A stretch of 64,000 bases of DNA, taken from assembly GCA_027532825.1 (NCBI GenBank), contig JAPZTL010000013.1, positions 1 through 64,000 of the forward strand. Reading direction: 5' to 3'. The translations under genes were made by a program, and so were the position numbers. The notes below the pieces were generated by a model. The model worked only from the letters and a program-made list of their open reading frames with translations, was not told the DNA's origin and searched no databases. This DNA is from Silanimonas sp021297925 (lineage in GTDB: Bacteria; Pseudomonadota; Gammaproteobacteria; Xanthomonadales; Xanthomonadaceae). Numbering within the stretch: the first letter of the stretch is position 1; every line of letters starts with the position of its first letter. Of the stretch, positions 41,352 through 47,548 are shown in pieces.

Positions 41352-41389
41352 AATGCCCAATCCGGGCATTAATGTGCCCGATATGGGCA
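41352..41389. promoter_or_regulatory. Tandem palindromes at the MNT gene 5' end
   Basis: AATGCCC-AATCC-GGGCATT (41352-41370) and TGCCC-GATAT-GGGCA (41375-41389) are two inverted repeats with the same arms. Their centres are 21 bp apart, two helical turns. They overlap the proposed start codon of the nucleotidyltransferase gene. The likely role is an operator bound by its winged-helix domain. Confidence 0.6.
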
Positions 41390-42021
41390 TCAAGGCGGCT
41401 TCCAAAGTCAGCGAAGCGGCGGCGATCTACGCCGCCGCCAGCCTCTCCGATGCCTTGTTCACGCACACGCAGCAGCGGGTGCTCGCCGCGTTGTTCGGCA
41501 CGCCCGGTCGCAGCCTCAGCGTCAGCGAGTTGATCCAGTGCACCGGCGCTGGCAGCGGTGCCGTCCAGCGCGAGGTGGCGCGGCTGGCCGGGAGTGGCCT
41601 GCTCGTCGTCGAGAGTGTCGGACGCCAGAAGCGCTATCGCGCCAATCCATCGGCGCCCATCCACGACGAGTTGGTCGGCATCGTCCGCAAGACCTTCGGG
41701 CTCGCGGCACCGTTGCGCGACGCCTTGGGGCCGTTCGGGCCGGCGATCCGCGCCGCGTTCGTGTTCGGGTCGGTCGCGAAGGCGGAGGACACCGGACGCA
41801 GCGACATCGACCTGATGGTGCTCTCCGACACCTTGGCCTACGGCGAACTGATGGCGGCGCTGGAGCCGCTGTCCGGGCAGCTCGGGCGACGGGTCAATCC
41901 GACGCTGTACACGGCCGAGGACTTTGCGACCAAGCGGCGTACGGGCCAGGCCTTCCTCGCGCGCGTGATGGCCCAGCCGCGGATCTGGGTGGTTGGAGGC
42001 GAGCATGACCTCCCCGCTTGA
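41353..42021 (+). CDS. Nucleotidyltransferase with N-terminal winged helix (MNT-type antitoxin)
   Basis: 222 aa. A winged HTH at ~35-95 (HTQQRVLAALFGTPGRSLSVSELI, then GAVQREVARLAGSGLLVVE) is fused to a minimal NTase domain with FGSVAKAEDTGRSDIDLMVL (GS at 139-140, DxD at 151-153). MNT proteins paired with HEPN proteins act as antitoxins that AMPylate the HEPN toxin. GAGGG at 41341 supports the ATG at 41353; an ATG at 41383 is also possible, and both lie in the palindromes. It overlaps the HEPN gene by 17 bp. Confidence 0.87.
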   Translation: MPNPGINVPDMGIKAASKVSEAAAIYAAASLSDALFTHTQQRVLAALFGTPGRSLSVSELIQCTGAGSGAVQREVARLAGSGLLVVESVGRQKRYRANPSAPIHDELVGIVRKTFGLAAPLRDALGPFGPAIRAAFVFGSVAKAEDTGRSDIDLMVLSDTLAYGELMAALEPLSGQLGRRVNPTLYTAEDFATKRRTGQAFLARVMAQPRIWVVGGEHDLPA

Positions 42022-42424
42022 GCGCCTCGCCACCTCGGGCGGCGCGCTGGCCGCCGAAGCGCCGGACGCCAGCGAAATCGCGGGTCTGCTCCGATCGGGT
42101 CGTGCCCGGCTCGCGGATGCGCGGAACGCTGCGCTGTCGCCGGAGAGCCGTTTCGATCTCGCTTACAACGCCGCGCATGCCTTGTGCCTTGCCGCACTTC
42201 GTCACCAAGGCTATCGGCCGAAGCATCGCCACATCGTCTTCCAGGTGCTGCCGCATACCCTCGGCCTCGGGGCCGGGGTCTGGCGCGTGCTCGACAAGGC
42301 GCACCAGGTCCGCAACTTGGCCGAATATGAAGGGCATGCCGAGGTCGATATCCGCCTGCTCCAAGACCTTGTCGCGGCGTGCGAGGTCGTCGAAAAGGCC
42401 ATCGGAACGTGCGATGCATCGTGA
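42005..42424 (+). CDS. HEPN-domain protein (partner of MNT)
   Basis: 139-aa all-helical HEPN-like protein: IAGLLRSGRARLADARNAALSPESRFDLAYNAAHALCLAALRHQGYRP, then VWRVLDKAHQVRNLAEYEGHAEVD. The family's RNase motif R-x4-6-H is not present in canonical spacing; the RN-x3-Y variant (RNLAEY) is. Such variants may still be AMPylated on Tyr by the MNT partner. The ATG at 42005 overlaps the NTase gene. Confidence 0.8.
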   Translation: MTSPLERLATSGGALAAEAPDASEIAGLLRSGRARLADARNAALSPESRFDLAYNAAHALCLAALRHQGYRPKHRHIVFQVLPHTLGLGAGVWRVLDKAHQVRNLAEYEGHAEVDIRLLQDLVAACEVVEKAIGTCDAS

Positions 42425-42540
42425 GTTGCGCTGTACTGCCAAGCTCTTCAAGCGCTTGCATCTGCACACCAAGCTGCCTGAGCCGCCAGTGGCCACCAAT
42501 TCGCTAGGCCATCGCCGCGCACTTGCGTGGGGAAATGATG

Positions 42541-42571
42541 AAGGGAATAATTAAGCCATAATTATTCCCTT
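42541..42571. promoter_or_regulatory. Operator/promoter palindrome of the Phd–RelE module
   Basis: AAGGGAATAATTA-AGCCA-TAATTATTCCCTT is a perfect 13-bp inverted repeat with a 5-nt spacer, strikingly AT-rich against the background. It ends 12 bp before the antitoxin ATG. It is the obvious autoregulatory site for the antitoxin, and its AT-rich core may double as the -10 region. Confidence 0.72.
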
Positions 42572-42583
42572 TTGGCGGCCGTC

Positions 42584-42853
42584 ATGAAGCACAGCACTCA
42601 GGTCAAGCCGATCAGCTACCTGAAGAATCACGCCGCCGAGATCGCCAGCACCTTGGCGGAAACCGGCGAGCCGCTGCTGATCACGCAGAACGGTGAAGCG
42701 CGGCTTGTCGTGATGGACGTGGCCGCGTGGGAGCAGCAGGAACAGGCCATGGCATTGCTGAAGATCCTGGCGCTCGGCCAGCGCGACATCGATGCCGGGG
42801 CCTACCGTGAGGCTGGAGCGGTGCTCGACGATCTGGGTGCCTCAGCGGAATGA
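42584..42853 (+). CDS. Phd/YefM-family antitoxin
   Basis: 89 aa. The N-terminal Phd/YefM fold reads VKPISYLKNHAAEIASTLAETGEPLLITQNGEARLVVMDVAAWEQQEQAMALLKIL. The C-terminus DIDAGAYREAGAVLDDLGASAE is the toxin-binding tail. The start at 42584 lies behind a 13-bp palindrome. ATGA overlap with the toxin gene. Confidence 0.92.
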   Translation: MKHSTQVKPISYLKNHAAEIASTLAETGEPLLITQNGEARLVVMDVAAWEQQEQAMALLKILALGQRDIDAGAYREAGAVLDDLGASAE

Positions 42854-43176
42854 GTGTCCGCGTCGTCGTCCTCCGCGGCGCCGAAGCCGATCTGCGCGAG
42901 CTGCGCCGTTACGTTCGGCAGCGCTTTGGCGACAAAGCTTGGGTGCAGTCCTTGAGGGCCTTGCGGGCCGCGATGGGCAGGATCGCCACCCATCCCGAGG
43001 CCGGGCGTGTCCCCGACGAGCTCGTCCCGCTCGGACTCCCCCAGTACCGGCAGGTGCTCGCAGGCGCCAACCGGGTGATCTACGAGCGGCGCGGTGACTT
43101 GGCGTACGTGCATCTCGTCTGTGATGCGCGCCGCGACTTGAAGGCGGTGCTGATGCGCCGCCTCGTTGAATCCTAG
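42850..43176 (+). CDS. RelE/ParE-family toxin
   Basis: 108 aa. VRVVVLRGAEADLRELRRYVRQRFGDKAW, then IATHPEAGRVPDELVPLGLPQYRQVLAGANRVIYERRGDLAYVHLVCDARRDLKAVL, the RelE/ParE fold with conserved Arg/Tyr positions. Whether it acts on ribosome-bound mRNA or DNA gyrase cannot be told from the sequence. It is followed directly by prpF. Confidence 0.92.
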   Translation: MSVRVVVLRGAEADLRELRRYVRQRFGDKAWVQSLRALRAAMGRIATHPEAGRVPDELVPLGLPQYRQVLAGANRVIYERRGDLAYVHLVCDARRDLKAVLMRRLVES

Positions 43177-43186
43177 GAGTCCCACG

Positions 43187-44386
43187 ATGACCTTCCGCCC
43201 CCAACTTCGCATCCCCGCCACCTACATGCGCGGCGGCACGTCAAAAGGCGTGTTCTTCCGCCTCGCCGATCTGCCCGAGGCCGCGCGCGTGCCCGGCGCC
43301 GCGCGCGATGCGCTGCTGCTGCGCGTGATCGGCTCGCCCGACCCCTACGGCAAGCACACCGACGGCATGGGCGGCGCCACCAGCAGCACCAGCAAGTGCG
43401 TGATCATCGGGCCGGCCACGCAGCCGGGGCACGACGTCGACTACCTCTATGGACAGGTGTCGATCGACAGCGCCTTCGTCGACTGGAGCGGCAACTGCGG
43501 CAACCTCAGCAGCGCCGTCGGGCCCTTCGCCATCGCCCACGGATTCATCCCGGCTGAGCGCATCCCGCGCGACGGCGTGTGCACGGTGCGCATCTGGCAG
43601 AAGAACATCGGCAAGACGATCGTGGCCCACGTGCCGATCGCGAACGGCGAGGTGCAGGAGGACGGCGACTTCGAGCTCGACGGCGTCACGTTCCCGAGTG
43701 CCGAGATCCCGCTGGAATTCCTCGATCCGGTCGACGAAGGCGACGAGGGCGGGGCGATGTTCCCGACCGGGAACGTGGTGGATGACCTCGACGTTCCGGG
43801 CGTCGGCGTGCTGCAGGCGACGATGATCACCGCGGGCATCCCCACCGTCTTCGTGCGCGCCGCCGACATCGGCCTCATCGGCACCGAGCTGCAGCCGGCC
43901 ATCAACGAGAACCGCGAGCGCCTTGCGATGTTCGAGGCCATCCGTACGGCCGGTGCCCTGCGCATGGGCCTGATCAAGACGCCGGAAGAGGCCGCCAAGC
44001 GCCAGCACACGCCGAAGGTGGCGTTCGTCGCGCCACCGGCCGACTACGTCGCCTCCAGCGGCAAGGCCGTCCACGCCGACGACATCGACCTCGTCGCCCG
44101 CGCGCTGTCGATGGGCAAGCTGCACCACGCGATGATGGGCACGGCCTCGGTGGCGATCGCCACGGCGGCCGCCATCCCCGGCACCCTGGTGAACGAGGCG
44201 GCCGGCGGCGGGGCGCGCGAGGCGGTTACCTTCGGCCACCCCAGTGGCACGATGCGCGTCGGCGCCGCGGCCGAGCAGATCGGCGGCCAGTGGGTCGTGC
44301 GCCGCGCGCTGATGAGCCGCAGCGCCCGGGTGCTGATGGACGGCCACGTGCGCGTGCCTGCCGACGCGCCGGGCGACCGCGCGTGA
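43187..44386 (+). CDS. prpF: 2-methylaconitate cis-trans isomerase
   Basis: 399 aa. YMRGGTSKGVFFRLADLP, SSTSKCVIIGPA (the catalytic Lys region) and DWSGNCGNLSSAVGPFA (the catalytic Cys) are PrpF hallmarks. It isomerises the product of AcnD so that AcnB can hydrate it to 2-methylisocitrate. AGGAGT lies seven bases before the ATG. The stop overlaps the antiporter start (GTGA). Confidence 0.95.
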   Translation: MTFRPQLRIPATYMRGGTSKGVFFRLADLPEAARVPGAARDALLLRVIGSPDPYGKHTDGMGGATSSTSKCVIIGPATQPGHDVDYLYGQVSIDSAFVDWSGNCGNLSSAVGPFAIAHGFIPAERIPRDGVCTVRIWQKNIGKTIVAHVPIANGEVQEDGDFELDGVTFPSAEIPLEFLDPVDEGDEGGAMFPTGNVVDDLDVPGVGVLQATMITAGIPTVFVRAADIGLIGTELQPAINENRERLAMFEAIRTAGALRMGLIKTPEEAAKRQHTPKVAFVAPPADYVASSGKAVHADDIDLVARALSMGKLHHAMMGTASVAIATAAAIPGTLVNEAAGGGAREAVTFGHPSGTMRVGAAAEQIGGQWVVRRALMSRSARVLMDGHVRVPADAPGDRA

Positions 44387-45954
44387 TCGAGGCGCTGGGC
44401 ATCGGCGCCGCCCTCCTCTTCGGCTTGCTGGCGCGCGCCATCGGCCTGCCGCCGCTGGTGGGATTTCTCGCCGCCGGTTTCGCGCTACATGCCGCGGACG
44501 AGCGTTGGGACTGGATCCCCGACCGCGGGATCGCCGCCGTCGGCCACCTCGCACACATCGGCGTCCTGCTGCTGCTGTTCACCGTCGGGCTCAAGCTGAA
44601 GATCGGACAGATCGCGCAGCCTGCGGTGGTCGGCGGCGGGCTGCTGCATGGCGCGGTCGTCGTCGCGCTGTTCGCGCCGGTGCTGGTGCTCGCCGTCGGC
44701 ATTGGCGGGACGGAGGCGCTCCTCGTCGCCATCGCGCTGTCGTTCTCGAGCACCGTGCTGGCGGCCAAGATGCTCGAGGGAAAGCGCGAACTCTCGGCAT
44801 TCTACGGTCGCGTGGCGATTGGCATCCTGATCGTGCAGGACCTCGTGGCGCTGGCCGCGCTGGCCCTGTGGGGCGGCAAGTCGCCGTCACCCTGGGCCGT
44901 GCTGCTGCTGGGCCTGCCACTGTTGCGCCCACTGCTGTTCCGCCTGCTCGACCGCTGCGGCCACGATGAACTGCTGGTCCTCGCCGGCCTCGGCCTTGCC
45001 CTGATGCTCGGCGGCATGGGTTTCGCGGCGTTTGGCGTGTCCGGGGAGCTGGGCGCGCTGCTGGTCGGGATGCTGGTCGCCGGGCATCCGCGGGCGCGCG
45101 AGCTCGGCAACACGCTGTGGGCGATGAAGGAGGTCTTCCTCGTGGCCTTCTTCCTGCAGATCGGGCTGGCCGGCCTGCCGACCGCCTCGGACTGGGCCGT
45201 CGCGGGATTGCTGCTGCTGGCTTTGCCGTTCAAGGCCGCGCTGTTCTTCGGCCTGCTGCTGGCCTTCCGGCTCCGTGCCCGCAATGCGTTCCTCGCCGCG
45301 CTGGCGCTGGGGGCCTACAGCGAATTCGGGCTGATCGTCGCCGTCGGCGTCCCAGGCCTCGAGGCCTGGCTGACGCCGATCGCGATGGCCGTGGCGCTGT
45401 CCTTCGCGGTCGCTGCGCCGCTGAACCGGAGCGCGCAGGCCCTCTACGAGCGCTTCGAGCCCGCGCTTGCCCGTTGGCAGAGGCAGGCCCGCCATCCTGA
45501 CGAGATCCCCCCGGCGCTCGGGCACGCGCGCGCGCTGGTGTTCGGCATGGGGCGCACGGGGACTGCGGCGTACGACACCCTCGGAGGCGCGTTGGGCGAG
45601 GTGGTGGGGCTGGACGCCGACCCGTACCGGGTACGCGAGCATCAGCAGTCGGGTCGCCAGGTGGTGATGGCGGATGCGGAGGACGGGGACTTCTGGCGGA
45701 GCGTCGATCTCGGGGGCATGGGTGTCGCGGTGCTGGCGATGGATGCGATCGAAGCCAAGCGCACCGCGGCGCGCCAGCTGCGTGCCCGTGGTTTTCGCGG
45801 GCCGATCGTTGCCCACGCCCTGTTCGCCGACCACGTGGCCCTTCTGCGGGCCGACGGCGTGGACGACGCCCACCTCACCCTCCATGAAGCCGGGCGCCAT
45901 CTGGGCGAGCAGGCCCTTCGCCGGTTGTTGGCAGAGGGTGGCGCCTCGTCTTGA
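44383..45954 (+). CDS. Kef-type cation:proton antiporter with TrkA_N domain
   Basis: 523 aa. Residues 1-370 form a CPA2-type exchanger with about eleven TM segments (ALSFSSTVLAAKMLEGKRELSAFYGRVAIGILIVQDLVALAAL is the conserved core). Residues ~390-510 form a TrkA_N/RCK nucleotide-binding domain (ALVFGMGRTGTAAYD, VVGLDADPYRVREHQQSGRQVVMADAED). It probably exchanges K+ or Na+ for H+ under redox/nucleotide control. The GTG start overlaps prpF. Confidence 0.9.
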   Translation: MIEALGIGAALLFGLLARAIGLPPLVGFLAAGFALHAADERWDWIPDRGIAAVGHLAHIGVLLLLFTVGLKLKIGQIAQPAVVGGGLLHGAVVVALFAPVLVLAVGIGGTEALLVAIALSFSSTVLAAKMLEGKRELSAFYGRVAIGILIVQDLVALAALALWGGKSPSPWAVLLLGLPLLRPLLFRLLDRCGHDELLVLAGLGLALMLGGMGFAAFGVSGELGALLVGMLVAGHPRARELGNTLWAMKEVFLVAFFLQIGLAGLPTASDWAVAGLLLLALPFKAALFFGLLLAFRLRARNAFLAALALGAYSEFGLIVAVGVPGLEAWLTPIAMAVALSFAVAAPLNRSAQALYERFEPALARWQRQARHPDEIPPALGHARALVFGMGRTGTAAYDTLGGALGEVVGLDADPYRVREHQQSGRQVVMADAEDGDFWRSVDLGGMGVAVLAMDAIEAKRTAARQLRARGFRGPIVAHALFADHVALLRADGVDDAHLTLHEAGRHLGEQALRRLLAEGGASS

Positions 45955-46007
45955 GGCCTCCGTCGCCGCTGTGGCATGGTGAGCCCATTGAATTTGGAGC
46001 CCGACCG

Positions 46008-46556
46008 GTGATCGATCCGGACGGTTACCGCCCCAATGTCGGCATCATCCTGATGCGCGACGACGGCCGCCTGTTCTGGGCCCGTCGCGTGCATCGAGAC
46101 GGCTGGCAGTTCCCGCAGGGCGGCATGAACAGCGACGAGACGCCGCTCGAGGCCATGTACCGCGAGCTGCGCGAGGAGACCGGGCTGGCGCCGCAGCACG
46201 TCGAGCTGCTGCACTCGACCCCCGGCTGGTTGCGTTATCGCCTTCCGAATCGTTGCGTGCGGCCCGGCGAGAAACCCCGCTGCATCGGCCAGAAGCAGGT
46301 CTGGTTCCTGCTGCGCCTGCTCTGCGAGGACAGCGAGGTGCGCTTCGACCTCGCCGACAAGCCGGAGTTCGACCGATTCCGCTGGGTCGACTACTGGTAC
46401 CCGGTCGAGAACGTGGTCCATTTCAAGCGCGAGGTCTATGCCAAGGCCCTGCGCCACGTGGCGCCGGTCGCGCGCGGCGTGGCGGGCGAGGGCGCCGTGC
46501 CCGAGCTGGCCCCGACCCCGTCCGGTCCGTACCGCCCTGAGCGGCGTCGGGCCTGA
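46008..46556 (+). CDS. rppH: RNA pyrophosphohydrolase
   Basis: 182 aa. YRPNVGIILMRDDGRLFWARRVHRDGWQFPQGGMNSDETPLEAMYRELREETGL contains a complete Nudix box. DYWYPVENVVHFKREVYAKAL is the RppH-specific segment. It removes pyrophosphate from mRNA 5' ends to trigger decay. The GTG at 46008 has GGAG nine bases upstream. Confidence 0.95.
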   Translation: MIDPDGYRPNVGIILMRDDGRLFWARRVHRDGWQFPQGGMNSDETPLEAMYRELREETGLAPQHVELLHSTPGWLRYRLPNRCVRPGEKPRCIGQKQVWFLLRLLCEDSEVRFDLADKPEFDRFRWVDYWYPVENVVHFKREVYAKALRHVAPVARGVAGEGAVPELAPTPSGPYRPERRRA

Positions 46557-46631
46557 GCCCGGTCTTTGCCCTGCCCGCGTCTGCCTGAATGGACGGCGCC
46601 AGCCCCTTGACCGGAGCGCGGATGCGGGTTG

Positions 46632-46650
46632 TAATGCGAACAGTTCGCAT
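46632..46650. promoter_or_regulatory. Fur-box-like palindrome upstream of bfd
   Basis: AATGCGAA-CAG-TTCGCATT, a 19-bp inverted repeat of the form seen in gammaproteobacterial Fur sites, 20 bp before the bfd start. Binding of Fe-Fur would repress bfd in iron-replete cells, which fits the role of Bfd in releasing stored iron. Confidence 0.6.
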
Positions 46651-46669
46651 TGCGATGGGGCTTCCCCGT

Positions 46670-46861
46670 ATGTACGTCTGCGTCTGCAACGGCGTCACCG
46701 ACCGCGACATCCAGCGCGCAGTGGACGATGGCTGCGATTCGTTCGAGGCGCTGGCCGCCCGCACCGGTTGCGGCAGCACCTGCGGCTGCTGCCGCGAGTA
46801 CGCCCTCGAAGCCCTCGATCAGGCGCGGGCGCGCCCCCTCGGACTGCCCGTCGCCGCCTGA
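46670..46861 (+). CDS. bfd: Bacterioferritin-associated ferredoxin
   Basis: 63-aa Fer2_BFD protein. MYVCVCNGVTDRDIQRAV carries CxC, and TGCGSTCGCCREYA holds the remaining [2Fe-2S] ligands. It delivers electrons to bacterioferritin to mobilise iron. Start at 46670 matches the family; upstream codons cross a Fur-like palindrome. bfr follows 159 bp later. Confidence 0.94.
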   Translation: MYVCVCNGVTDRDIQRAVDDGCDSFEALAARTGCGSTCGCCREYALEALDQARARPLGLPVAA

Positions 46862-47020
46862 GGTCGTGCTCTGCGAGTCCCTCGGACGCCGGCCCAGCGC
46901 CGGCGTTCGTGTTTTCATGCGGTGTCGATCCGATGCAGCGCGTCGGCGACTCATTCGCGTTTCGCCCTGTCGGCGTCGGCGCCGCTACGCTTCCGCCCTG
47001 TCATCCATCGGAGCACAGCC

Positions 47021-47494
47021 ATGAAGGGCGACCCGCAGGTCATCCAGCACCTCAACAAGGTGCTCTACAACGAACTCACCGCGATCAACCAGTACTTCCT
47101 GCATGCCCGCATGCTGAAGAACTGGGGCTTCAAGGAACTCGGCGAGCACGAGTACCACGAGTCGATCGACGAGATGAAGCACGCCGACTGGGTCATCGAA
47201 CGCGTCCTCTTCCTCGACGGCCTGCCCAACCTCCAGAACCTGGGCAAGATCCTGATCGGCGAGACGCCGAAGGAAGTGCTCGAGTGCGACCTCAAGCTCG
47301 AGCAGGTCGCGATCCCGGACCTCAAGGCGGGCATCGCCCACGCCGAGTCGGTGGGCGACTACGTCAGCCGCGACCTGTTCGCGAAGATCCTGGCGTCCGA
47401 GGAGGAGCACGTCGACTGGCTGGAGACCCAGCTCTCGCTGATCGCCCGGTTGGGCGAAGGCCCGTATCTGCAGAGCACCCTGTCGAAGGACTGA
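47021..47494 (+). CDS. bfr: Bacterioferritin
   Basis: 157 aa. Ferroxidase ligands in LYNELTAINQYFLHARM, HEYHESIDEMKHADWVIERVLFLDG, and ASEEEHVDWLETQLSLI. The Met in DEMKHAD corresponds to the haem-binding Met52. It forms a 24-mer iron store. The ATG at 47021 follows GGAG by 7 nt. A terminator lies 22 bp after its stop. Confidence 0.95.
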   Translation: MKGDPQVIQHLNKVLYNELTAINQYFLHARMLKNWGFKELGEHEYHESIDEMKHADWVIERVLFLDGLPNLQNLGKILIGETPKEVLECDLKLEQVAIPDLKAGIAHAESVGDYVSRDLFAKILASEEEHVDWLETQLSLIARLGEGPYLQSTLSKD

Positions 47495-47516
47495 TCCGCC
47501 CGCCGCGCGGGCGCGA

Positions 47517-47541
47517 GAAGGCCGGGTTCCGCCCGGCCTTC
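47517..47541. terminator. Bidirectional terminator between bfr and the hybrid kinase
   Basis: GAAGGCCGGG/CCCGGCCTTC, a 10-bp stem with a 5-nt loop, between two convergent genes. Confidence 0.7.
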
Positions 47542-47548
47542 GTCGTCT

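Noticed and set aside
38629..42033. Very long minus-strand frame opposite acnD and the MNT gene
   Set aside because: Shadow frame caused by high third-position GC; the composition is Arg/His/Gln-rich with no domain, while the plus strand encodes clear families.
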